DNA of 64,000 nucleotides from JACKBK01 sp963707275 (GTDB lineage Bacteria; Chloroflexota; Anaerolineae; JAAEKA01). The notes under the pieces were generated by a model that ran no database searches, was not told the origin of the DNA, and saw only the letters and a program-made list of their open reading frames with translations. A program made the translations under genes and the position numbers. Within the stretch, counting starts at the first letter, position 1, and each line of letters opens with the position of its first letter. Below, piece by piece: positions 1 through 8,270 of the stretch. Where the stretch lies: NCBI GenBank assembly GCA_963707275.1, contig CAVPPH010000010.1, forward strand, positions 1-64,000, written 5' to 3'.

Positions 1-288
1 CAACGCACGTCGGCACAACGCCATCGACGGCTCAAACGTGCGACAGCGACAGCTGACTGGGGCGGGTGGATGCCGAGGCGTTGCGGACTGAACTCGTGAA
101 GGGTGCCGTCTGCGCACACCGATCACAGGTCAGCCTGGCGAACTCATCAGGCCGCACCCCGTCGATGGACGCACCGCGCAACCAGCATGACCAAGAGATA
201 TCGCAACCTTGACCCGGCGCGGCGAACGCTCGCCGCACCGGTTGAGTGGAACAGTTCGGGTCGGTGCGGGTGATCTCCTGCCACCGGT
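1..288. other. No gene recognised at left edge
   Basis: I see no convincing coding region before the end of the class II aldolase gene. Short open frames exist on both strands, but none has a ribosome site, a recognisable domain or codon bias. The right part of this stretch belongs to an imperfect tandem duplication at the aldolase 3' end. Confidence 0.4.
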
Positions 289-332
289 TCAGTCGAACAG
301 TTCGGGGTCGGTGCGGGCAGATCTCCTGCCAC
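238..332. repeat. Imperfect ~46-48 bp tandem duplication
   Basis: Two adjacent copies share the core AACAGTTCGGGTCGGTGCGG and a later GATCTCCTGCCAC. They start about 46 bp apart and differ by a few substitutions and one extra G. The duplication covers the aldolase 3' end, so the peptide motif WQEI..TDPELF is encoded twice and the stop codon falls in the second-transcribed part. It may be a real local duplication or an assembly artefact. Confidence 0.6.
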
Positions 333-1124
333 AGCGGCTGGAACGAGAACCAGCCGGCGAAATGGCTACGCCGTGCTACTCGCGAGGGTATGCCGGGCGT
401 ACTCGTGCCGGACTGGATGGGCGTCGCCGGCAGCCATCGCCATCAGCTGGGCCTGGCACGAGCGCTCGCATCGGTGACGAACCAGAACGCGGCCTCGTCG
501 ACCGTGCGCCGACCGTGAACAGGCCGTGGTTCTGGTGGATCGCCGCCTTGCCCTCGGGAACTAGGACGGGCGAACTCCTTGCCGGCCTCGACCTCGAACA
601 CGACGGCGCCACCCTGCTCGGCGATCGAGGGTGTGGTCGTCGTAGAAGATGCAGGCGTCCTGGGTGATCGGCGGCGAGCGGTATGCCGAGCGAGCTGAAC
701 GCCTTGCCGTACACCGAGTGTGCGTGGGCGGCAGCGATCACGTCGGGCCGCGGCCTGGTGGATCGCCGAGTGCAGGACGAACGCCGCCCGGTTCACGTGG
801 CTGCGTTCCGATGACGACCTCGTCCCGGTGGTTGATCGAGCAGATCAGGTCGCTCGACCGGATGTGCCGGAAGCTCATGCCGAACGGGTTGACCCAGAAG
901 TGGTCGGGGAACTCGGGGTCGCGGACGGTGATGTGGCCGGCGACGCCCTCGCCGAACCCGAACCGGCCGAAGATGCGCAGCGCCCCGGCGAGCTTCGCCT
1001 TGCGGTGGGTGCGCTCGTCGTCGACCGACTCGAACGCTCTCGGTCGGGAACGTCAGAGTCGGCTTCGGGCGTGAGCGGCACCCCTGCGATCGTGCGGGTC
1101 TCGCGGGTCGTCGGTCATCGCCAT
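289..1124 (-). CDS. Class II aldolase/adducin family protein (frameshifted)
   Basis: The minus strand encodes pieces of one class II aldolase/adducin domain spread over three frames. In order these are: an N-terminal segment with ALRIFGRFGFGEGVAGHI and VRDPE, then WVNPFGMSF, then AAHAHSVYGKAFSSLG carrying the HAH zinc ligands, then IHQNHGLFTVG with the third-histidine region, and finally FSFQPLWQEI near the C-terminus. Known family members are cytosolic zinc enzymes such as fuculose- or ribulose-phosphate aldolases and decarboxylase-like oxidoreductases; the substrate cannot be told here. The start ATGGCGATGACC at 1124 and a TGA near 289 give about 278 codons, normal for the family. At least four single-base shifts are needed to read it, most likely sequencing errors since all motifs survive in order. 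Confidence 0.75.
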
Positions 1125-1209
1125 GGCGCGATGCTACGAGGTCCTCGCGCCGGCATTTCCCGGAAGCGGCTCACTCGGGCTCCCGCTCGACCGGCAGGAC
1201 GCCGGGTCG

Positions 1210-1850
1210 TCAGCCGGGCAGGCGGAGCTGCCGCAGATGTCGTCGAAGATCTCGTTCTTTGGACGGCGTGGCGTCGACCGGCACCACGAACTCCTTGCGC
1301 TCGAACAGCTCGATCACGGGCCGTGGTCTTGGTGTGATAGTCGCGCAACCGGTTGGCGAGGGCCTCGGGTTGTCGTCGGCCCGTCGCACCGAGCCGGCCG
1401 CCGCACACGTCGCACCGTGTCCTCCTGCTGAGGCCGGTGGGCGATCAGGTTGTAGTCGAGTCCGCACTGCGAGCACAGCCGGCGCGACAGCACCCGGCGT
1501 TCGACCTCCTCGTCGGGCAGCCGCAGGTCGATGACGCCGTCGATGTCGTAGCTCTCGAGGAAGAACTCGGCCTGCGGGCGTTGCGCGGGAAGCCGTCGAT
1601 GACGAAGCCGTAGTTCCAGTCGTGCTGCGTCAACCGGTCCTGGACGACCGTACTCGACCAGATCGTCGCCGACCAGCTCGCCTCCGCGCGACGTCCGCTC
1701 GCCTGTGCGCCGAGCTTGGTGTGGAACTGCACGTGCCATCGGAAGATGTCGCCGACGCTGATGTGGACGAGGTCGAATGCGGGCGGCCAGCAGCTTCGCC
1801 TGCGTCCCCTTGCCGCTGCCCTGGACCCCCATGATCACGTATTTGCGCAC
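1210..1850 (-). CDS. adk: Adenylate kinase-like nucleoside monophosphate kinase (frameshifted)
   Basis: The product begins MRKYVIMGVQGSGKGTQA, a classic P-loop (GVQGSGKGT) for nucleoside monophosphate kinases that move phosphate from ATP to AMP. In successive frames follow the NMP-binding region with VHISVGDIFRW, then NYGFVIDGFPRN (the DGFPR motif), then a lid with two CxxC pairs (CSQCG and CDVCG). Such zinc-binding lids are typical of long adenylate kinases. The C-terminal part reads VIELFERKEFVVPVDA, ending near 1210. The total is about 213 codons, the usual family length. Three or more indels interrupt the frame. The C-terminal lobe diverges from the housekeeping enzyme, so it may be a paralogue and not the essential Adk. 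Confidence 0.75.
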
Positions 1851-1971
1851 AGCTCATCGTCGCGCGGCAACCACGTCCACCTGGCAATGTCAGCCCGCCA
1901 ACGTCCGAAGAATACGCGCACTGTGACCGTTTCACGGTGACGGCGTGAGCACGCCGTTCCCGGCGGTCGCT

Positions 1972-2315
1972 TCACCGGGTTCTGAGGTTGCCGGTGATGC
2001 CGGTGCGGTACAGCTCGTCGAAGTGGACCCAGCTCGGTTCACCCTCGACGAGGGCACGAAGCTTCTTCACCCAGCGCTCGGTCTCCTCGCGCTGGTTGTT
2101 CCGTTCCGCCTCGTCAGCAGCGGTGAGTTCACCGTCGACCTCGGCGAACTCGGCCAGGATGACGTAATGACCCGGTCGTCGCGATCGGCCAACAACCTCG
2201 TGCCGATGTACCCCATGACGTTGGTCGCGGCCTGCCCGCGGTCCCATTCGACGAGCAGCTCGATGAGGGCGTCGGGATCGCCGCATCGAACTCGGATTTC
2301 CTGTGAGAACCTCAT
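1972..2315 (-). CDS. Small conserved hypothetical protein, ABM-like fold suspected
   Basis: A protein of about 114 residues starts MRFSQEIRVRCGDPDALIELL and ends DELYRTGITGNLRTR. One frameshift near 2165-2185 splits it into two overlapping frames. The pattern of beta strands and helices, and phrases such as GYIGTRLLADRDD and GHYVILAEFA, resemble small dimeric alpha/beta-barrel proteins of the antibiotic-biosynthesis-monooxygenase type. No catalytic motif is visible, so the function is unknown. It lies between adk and the Coq4-like gene on the same strand. Confidence 0.55.
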
Positions 2316-2372
2316 GTGTTCCCAGCCCCTTTCATCTCGGCGTCTTTCATGTGTTGCAGATCAGCTGGCAGA

Positions 2373-3479
2373 TCAGTTGGGCGATTCGAGCGACGCAGCG
2401 AACTCCTGCTGGATCCTCGACATCCCGTCGACATCGAATGCTCCGGGCGATCCCGCCTCGACGGCACGATCCGATTTCGGTTCGAAACCCAATTCCGCAC
2501 GGACCTCGTCGACCGGTTGTGCGGCGAATTCGTGATAGTCGACTTCCAGGAGATCGATCCCCAGTCGGTCGCGCAGCACGCGACCTCGACGTAACGCGTC
2601 GGCCATCCTGACGTGCATGGAGGGGCTGTCGAGCCGTCGTTCCTGGAGGTCGCCAGTGGAGAGTCCTGCGTGGCGAATAGCCGTCTCGAACAGACCGACG
2701 ACGAGTGTGGCGATCCAGGCGAAGCCCTTCGGGTCGGGATCGGCCCTGCCGATCAGCGAGAAGACTTCCAGTTCGCCATAGAGGTTGGTGCCGTAGTCGG
2801 CGAGGACGTGGACGAAGTCGTGCTGGGCGAGATACGCCGACGCCCCGCCCTTTGATCCCGGCAGGCCGAACCCGCGGCCTCGGTATATGTCCCAGACGCC
2901 GCGACCGAGGGTTCCTGGTGAGTACTGCTGGAAACTGGCCCACACCTTCGCCAGCGCAAGGTCCTCGACGCCCGCGGCCAACTGGTGTTCGAGCTTGACA
3001 TTCGTCTTGAGCTGGTCGAGCCGAGCCCGTTCCCAGTGTTCGGTGAACCCGCTCTGGTGCAGGTCGAGCCAGGCCAGTCCGAATCCTCCCTGGGCGTACC
3101 GACGGGCGATTCGGACGAATTGATCGTCGATGTCCAACGCCGTCGCGTATGCCGCGACCCGGCGCGCGACCTCGGGTGGGATCGGGCGGAGGATCAGCTC
3201 GCCGAGCACCATCTGGTGGACGAGCGCACGCCGGCGGAACTCGTCCGAACGCCCGGCGAGCACCTCCGCCAACTCGTCCGGCTGAAACGGCTCCAACGAG
3301 CCAAGCTCGACCCGGACGTCGAGCAGCGCCTCGATCACTGCCCCCAGGAGGCTGACCTGGATAGGCTCCAGCCCGCCTTCGGGTTCGATCGCCGATTCGA
3401 TCGCGCGAGCGATCGAGGTTGCCACATCAGCCGGCACGGCCGGTCGACCGGATCCTCGTTTCGCACGGTGCGTTACCAC
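2373..3479 (-). CDS. Coq4-like protein with HDxxHx11E metal motif
   Basis: The protein has about 368 residues in one uninterrupted frame. Around residue 220 it carries HDFVHVLADYGTNLYGE, which fits the His-Asp-x2-His-x11-Glu zinc motif that defines COQ4, a scaffold or enzyme of ubiquinone biosynthesis. The surrounding helical segment (FQQYSPGTLGRGVWDIYR before it, PKGFAWIATLVVGLFETAI after it) also fits that all-helical family. Actinobacteria make menaquinone and not ubiquinone, so the substrate is probably different; this is inference. The GTG start at 3479 is chosen because the upstream extension lies antisense to the pterin dehydratase gene. The roughly 105-bp gap to that divergent gene should hold both promoters. 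Confidence 0.6.
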   Translation of the reverse strand: MVTHRAKRGSGRPAVPADVATSIARAIESAIEPEGGLEPIQVSLLGAVIEALLDVRVELGSLEPFQPDELAEVLAGRSDEFRRRALVHQMVLGELILRPIPPEVARRVAAYATALDIDDQFVRIARRYAQGGFGLAWLDLHQSGFTEHWERARLDQLKTNVKLEHQLAAGVEDLALAKVWASFQQYSPGTLGRGVWDIYRGRGFGLPGSKGGASAYLAQHDFVHVLADYGTNLYGELEVFSLIGRADPDPKGFAWIATLVVGLFETAIRHAGLSTGDLQERRLDSPSMHVRMADALRRGRVLRDRLGIDLLEVDYHEFAAQPVDEVRAELGFEPKSDRAVEAGSPGAFDVDGMSRIQQEFAASLESPN

Positions 3480-3585
3480 TCTCCCCTGGGACCATCGCGA
3501 CGACAAGGTGGTACCTTTCCGGCCCGCCGCAGGCAATTGCGCGGCCGGAGCGACTGTCCGGTCGGTTCGATGCGAGGATCGCGTG

Positions 3586-3882
3586 ATGGAACTCGAGAAT
3601 CGACGCTTGGACGACGATGAGATCGCCGCCGCGGTCTCACTGCTCGAAGATTGGCACGTCATCGACGGGAAGTTGTGTCGGGAGTACGTCTTCGCCGACT
3701 TCGTCGAGGCGATCGGCTTCATGGTGAGAACCGCAATGTGGGCGGAACTGTTGAGGCACCATCCGGAATGGTCGAACGTGTACCGAACGGTTCGGGTCGA
3801 GCTGCAGACACACGACGTCGGTGGGCTCAGCCGACTCGATTTCGAGCTGGCCGCCAAGATGAACGAGTTGGCCGCCCACTAG
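3586..3882 (+). CDS. Pterin-4a-carbinolamine dehydratase
   Basis: This 98-residue protein matches the 4a-hydroxytetrahydrobiopterin dehydratase family, which dehydrates the carbinolamine left after aromatic amino acid hydroxylation. The signature is visible: EYVFADFVEAIGFM, then WAELLRHHPEWSNVY with the tandem catalytic histidines, then THDVGGLSRLDFELA. The length is typical of stand-alone enzymes. ATG at 3586 is preceded by GAGGATCGCGTG and gives the canonical N-terminus. The gene is intact and diverges from the Coq4-like gene. No aromatic amino acid hydroxylase lies nearby, so its partner in this genome is unknown. Confidence 0.9.
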   Translation: MELENRRLDDDEIAAAVSLLEDWHVIDGKLCREYVFADFVEAIGFMVRTAMWAELLRHHPEWSNVYRTVRVELQTHDVGGLSRLDFELAAKMNELAAH

Positions 3883-3973
3883 CCTCCGATCAAGCACCGA
3901 GCGAAGCCGACTGGCACGGCGCGCCCACCTCCCCGTGTAGGTTGAGCTGCAACGATGCGGAGGGTGGGGAACG

Positions 3974-5372
3974 ATGAGCGGATTCGAGATCGGGGTGATG
4001 GTCGTCCTCCTGGTCGCCGTGGGCATCGCCGGTTTCCTGGTCGGACGACGCCGACACGGACCGTCGGGCGACTCGACGCCGACGAGCCACAAGCGCCTCG
4101 AGGAGTACGACTTCTATCCTTTCGTCATCGATGCAACGGGGCATGTCGACTTCGATCCGGACGCTTTCGCCGCCGCGGTTCGTCACCTCCTCGACCATCC
4201 GAATCCACGAGCGGCGCGGCAACTCATCATCATCGGTGAGCAGAACCTGGTTCGCGACAAGTTCCCGAGCGACTGGTTGCACAGTTACAAGCAGCTCTAC
4301 GCCCGTCACGAAGGTGATGCCGTCGTGAGTGACAACGACATCTACCTCGAGCTTTACACGCCCGGATCGTGCAACAGATCGGACGGTCGTTCCCGCGCAC
4401 GGGAATCGAGATCCTTCTCCACAACCTCGTGAATCCATCGCGGTCGTTGGTCGCGGTCGGGAGCGGGGAAGTAACCGGCCGTCAGATCGGGAGTGGTGCC
4501 ACCAACCTGGTGCTCGACCTCAAGACACGTCGTCAGCGTGGCGAGGACAAGGTGAACTACGAGCTGAACATCGGCGCTCGTCAGTTCAAGTGCACGACCG
4601 TCCCGATCTTCCGGCCGGAGTACGGACTCGTGGCGGCGTTGTGCATCAACATCGACACCCACTTCATCCGGGACACCGCGGCGACCGGCGGCGATCGGCT
4701 CGAGGCCTTCGTCGACAACCTGCTGCGAACGGACTTCGAGCTCGACGAGAACATTCTGTCGAAGGACGAGTTCCGCAATGCGGAGCGGGGGAAACGCCAC
4801 TTCCTCGACGAGCAGATTCGAGCCAGCGGCAGCCGGGCGCAGGAGCGCAAGCTCGCAGCCATCCTGTTCTCCGACATCGTCGGGTTCACCTCGCTGATGG
4901 GGGATGACGAGGCCGCGACACTCCGGATCATCGAAGCAAATGACGCGATTCATGGGTGGGGGCGCTCGGACCCACTCGGGGGTGCTCTTGAAGAAGCTGG
5001 GTGATGGGATGCTCGCGAGTTTCGACTCGGTGTCGAATGCTGTGGCCTGCGCTACGTCGATCAGGCATGCCGTCGCCGATGACGGACGTTTTCAGGTGCG
5101 GATCGGCATCCACATCGGTGAGGTGGTCCTCGCCGACGGCGACGTCCATGGTGACGGCGTCGACATTGCGGGCGCGCATCCAGCAGGTGAAGTCGGACCT
5201 GGCGAGATCGGCCTGCTCACGTGTCGTCTACGAGAACATCAAGAACAAGGACGGGTTGAGCGCCACGTTGCTCGGCGAGCGCAATCTCAAGAACGTGTCG
5301 ACGCCGATCGTCTTGTACACGCTGAACCCATCGGCCCCCTCGGAGCCGACCACTCCTGCTCGGGGTCTGTAA
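3974..5372 (+). CDS. Membrane-anchored YheO-like PAS domain fused to class III nucleotide cyclase (frameshifted)
   Basis: Residues 1-25 form one membrane helix (GVMVVLLVAVGIAGFLVG). A region follows with features of the YheO-type PAS domain seen in DauR-like repressors: a helix with LLHNLVNPSRSLVAV, then GEVTGRQIGSGATNLVLDL, then LCINIDTHF. A coiled linker (NAERGKRHFLDEQI) leads to a class III adenylate/guanylate cyclase domain. Visible there are ERKLAAILFSDIVGFTSLM with the first metal aspartate, KKLGDGMLASF with the second, and RIGIHIGEVV. The gene needs about three frame corrections, near 4345, 4950 and 5190; all motifs survive. The likely product is cAMP or cGMP made in response to a ligand bound by the PAS part. 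The fusion is unusual, since YheO domains normally sit on DNA-binding repressors. Confidence 0.75.
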
Positions 5373-5460
5373 CCGCGAGCGGCGAGCCCGGCTGGCGCCC
5401 CCGAGCCGGACGGTCGGCCTCCCCGGAGTCATCGGTCCTCGGCACGGGTGCGGAGGTGGG

Positions 5461-5978
5461 TCAGGTCGTCGGTCTTCGGTCGCTCTTGTCGAAGGTCTCG
5501 ACGAGGGCGGCGAAGCCGTCGAGATCCACGGCGGTCGGCGTGTGGTTCCAGATGTACACGCCATCCAGCAGTTCGGCGAAGTCAGTGTCCTGACCGGGTT
5601 GCAGAGCGACGGCGATCGGCATGTCCGCGGGCGGCGTGAGCTTGTACGTCTGGAGGATCTGCCGGTGATAGTCGCGGTCCAGATCGAGCTCGAAGACCAC
5701 CCCGTGTGCAGCGTTGACGAGATCGCACGCGCGCTTCTTCGAGGAGGGGGCAGTGGGCGTGATCCCCGACCCCGGGTCCGTGGCAGATCTCGACCGCGAT
5801 GGCCCATGTTCCTCGAGCGGGATTTCCGCTCGAAGCCTTCGTGATCGCCGGGCGTGACATCCAAGATCATGCCGATGTCGTTGTCAGCCATACCGCAATT
5901 CTCGACCGAATCGTCGCCGGCCGCCAGGGCAGAGGTCACAAACTCTCGCAAACGCCGCCCAGCCTCCGAACGGTTCAC
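5461..5978 (-). CDS. Hypothetical protein (frameshifted)
   Basis: Two in-order segments suggest one protein of about 170 residues. The N-terminal part begins MNRSEAGRRLREFVTSALAA and contains DNDIGMILDVTPGDHEGF. The C-terminal part is FELDLDRDYHRQILQTYKL followed by YIWNHTPTAVDLDGFAALVE. One or two indels near 5700-5830 separate them. I recognise no family and no membrane or signal segment. It converges with the cyclase gene upstream and lies downstream of a small lipoprotein gene on the same strand. Confidence 0.4.
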
Positions 5979-6082
5979 CCTGATGTGTGTGGTGCCGGTC
6001 GAGTTCTTGGCGTACGGCGGGCATCGTTTCTCGTCGACGCCCAGGACGTCCCTCGTTGCGGGGGTTGCCTCGGAGCAGCGGG

Positions 6083-6373
6083 TCAGTTCTTGGCGAGTTG
6101 CTCGGCGTCTTCGACGATGCCGCTCGCGTCATCGGGAACGACGGAGTCCTCGACGATCACGCCGCGGTCACGCATCTTGGCGACAACCTTGTCGGAGATC
6201 ACATCGCGGTTCTCGGCCGGGATTTGCCGGGGAGTTTGGCGTCGAGCTGGCACCGCCTCGCTCTCGGTGAGTCCGTGCCATTCGGACTCTTTGTGCGACG
6301 TGGCTTTCTGGGCACACGCCGCGATCACGCCGATCAGCAGCACCAAAACGATCAACCGGTTCTTGGTCATCAC
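6083..6373 (-). CDS. Small putative lipoprotein
   Basis: A protein of about 95 residues begins MMTKNRLIVLVLLIGVIAACAQ: positive start, hydrophobic core, then a lipobox-like VIAAC. It would be lipidated and anchored outside the membrane. The mature part is polar and charged, with DVISDKVVAKMRDRGVIVED. A short stretch in the middle (PARRQTPRQ) is probably read in the wrong frame because of compensating indels. No family was recognised. Confidence 0.5.
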   Translation of the reverse strand: MMTKNRLIVLVLLIGVIAACAQKATSHKESEWHGLTESEAVPARRQTPRQIPAENRDVISDKVVAKMRDRGVIVEDSVVPDDASGIVEDAEQLAKN

Positions 6374-6529
6374 TCCACCTCCACGAGTTCAGGGTCAACT
6401 CGAACCTACCGCGGACATCCTCCAGATGCGACCTGCCGGCAACATGGTGTGTGGCGACTGGACGCTCCGTCGGGGTGTCTCGCCCACGTAGGCGGCCTCG
6501 ACCGGCCAGCGACCACGGGGCCGCGTGCC

Positions 6530-7394
6530 TCAGACGGGAGCGGGGATGATCGCGGGGATCGCTGCCGTCGACGCTGACCTCGTCGCCCACAGCGATCACC
6601 GCGCCCACCGAGTGGGCGGAGCAGCCGATCCCGAACAGAGCATTGCCTTGGAACAAGGGACGCAGGGCCTCGCCCGCCGATGCCGCGTCGGAACACCAGC
6701 GATGCTTCCGCAGCACCCTCGCCGGCTCGTTGTGACGTGATCCGTCGACCTGATCGACTTGCGGAATCGCGCATCGCGGCCAGGCAAGACCGAGACCGAA
6801 TGCTCCTGCGCCGATGGAGAAGTCGCGCCAGGTGTCCTCGACCCACGCCTCACCTGCGTCAACAGTGAGGTTCGGCCGGAAGCGGTCCATCCCGAATGGC
6901 TCATCGGCTCGTTCGTTCAGCCAGTGCAGCGAGGCGGTGTTGGCGACGAGGACAGAGGCGGCGTCGGCCCAACTCAGCGTCATGTCAACGCCGGGAATCG
7001 GCAAGCGGTACTCACTGCGTTCGGTCATGGCGACGAGCCGAACAGGACTACCGACGAGATCCGTGAACGATGCTGCTGCATCGTCCCCCGAGTCGGCAGC
7101 CTCGACGGGCACGCCGAGCAGCGAGTTCGCCGTGATGTCATTGGCCGTGGGAATTGCGACCTCGAGCGCCGCTCGGCCATCGGCCTCGAGCCTGAGTCCA
7201 CCGCGGGCGAACGCCGGGCGTACCGTCGCCAGCACCGGCTGCTGCCGCTGCGTGACCGGGTTGCCATCGGTGTCGATCACCTGGAACAGACGATCGCCTC
7301 GCAAGCCGGTGCTGGCGATCTCGACCCGGTCGAGCGCCACCGCCCGACAGGATTTCACCGGGTAGATGTGGATCGCTGTCAATGTGCCGGCCAT
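6530..7394 (-). CDS. MOSC domain protein with N-terminal beta-barrel
   Basis: The product starts MAGTLTAIHIYPVKSCRAV, the hallmark of the MOSC N-terminal beta-barrel domain. It continues through FQVIDTDGNPVTQRQ, WADAASVLVANTASL, FGMDRFRPNLTVD and a C-terminal LFGIGCSAHSVGAVI. MOSC proteins bind molybdenum cofactor or act as mARC-type reductases; the conserved cysteine is in WPRCAIPQVDQ. Reading to a TGA at 6530 gives about 288 residues, typical for the two-domain form, if a shift near 6545 is corrected. It lies 10 bp downstream of the methyltransferase gene, so the two are probably co-transcribed. Confidence 0.8.
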
Positions 7395-7403
7395 CTCCGG
7401 AAG

Positions 7404-8214
7404 CTAGTCCAGCGGATCGCGTCGAGGGTGAATCGACCGGCGCACCGTTCTTGCTGACCCGGTCCGGTTGCCAGTCGGTTGGCGCACCGTCCTTGCTGAC
7501 CCGGACCGGTTGCTAGTCGGTTGGCGCACGCGGGCAGCGACGCTGATCACCGGTCGGCCGGCGATGTGACGGCTCGATGTGTCGACGTCGGTGAGTCCGG
7601 CGGCACGAAGCAGATCGCCCATCGTCTCGGCGTCGACCATCGTGAAGCCGTGGTGTTCGTCGTCGTGATCGCTCTCCGAAACGCTGGTGGTCGGGGTGTG
7701 ACGAATTCGTGAAAGCCTCGTCGACCAGGAGGACTCTGCCGCCGGTCGGCAGCACCCGGGCGATCTCGGCTGCACCGCGGTCGATCTCGACCCAGTGGTG
7801 CATGGTGTTCACTGCCCAGATCGCGGTCGATGCTCCGATCGTCGGCCGGAAATTCGTTCGCGGCACCGTCGGTGACCTCGATGTGGGTGCGGTGCCGGCT
7901 CGACATGCGACGAATTCTTAACACCCGATGCAACGGCGTCGGTTCCACCGCGATCCACATGGGGGCCGGCTGCAGCCGCGCCGATCGCGCCGGCGCCCAT
8001 CCCGGCCCCGATGTCGACCCCACGTTCACCCGGGCCGAGGGTCGATCAGGTCGACGACGGCGTCGTTGATCGCCGAACGCCACATCTGTGGAAGCGAGCG
8101 GAGGTAGCGCAGAGCACCCCGGATCCCTTGATCGTTCTCGTGGCCGTGATGCCGGTCACCGCGATGTTCGTGCTGGTGCTCTTCGGCGCCACCGCGTCCT
8201 GTGTCCTCTGACAT
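7404..8214 (-). CDS. SAM-dependent methyltransferase with His-rich N-terminus (frameshifted)
   Basis: The N-terminus MSEDTGRGGAEEHQHEHRG continues with more histidines (DRHHGHE). It is followed by LPQMWRSAINDAVVDLIDP and a frameshifted class I methyltransferase core: a glycine-rich VDIGAGMGAGAIGAA for SAM binding, later TAIWAVNTMHHWVEI and GGRVLLVDEAF, then TMGDLLRAAGLTDVDT near the C-terminus. The substrate is unknown. The His-rich leader could bind metal, which is inference. The 3' end contains a 42-bp tandem duplication that adds repeated QPT-N-R residues before the stop. Several indels interrupt the frame. Confidence 0.65.
7438..7530. repeat. 42-bp imperfect tandem repeat, about 2.2 copies
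   Basis: Units start at 7438 and 7480, with a partial third at 7522. The shared core CGCACCGT.CTTGCTGACCC recurs 42 bp apart with few substitutions. The unit length is a multiple of three, so the repeat keeps the frame at the methyltransferase C-terminus. Confidence 0.75.
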
Positions 8215-8270
8215 CCGATGAGTGTCTCATCTTCGGGGGCATCGCTGTGCAACCGGGTGGACCGAGTCCG

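Noticed and set aside
2373..3857. A 494-residue Coq4-like protein starting at 3857
   Set aside because: The first 125 residues lie antisense to the intact pterin dehydratase gene and have no family features; the GTG at 3479 is more likely.
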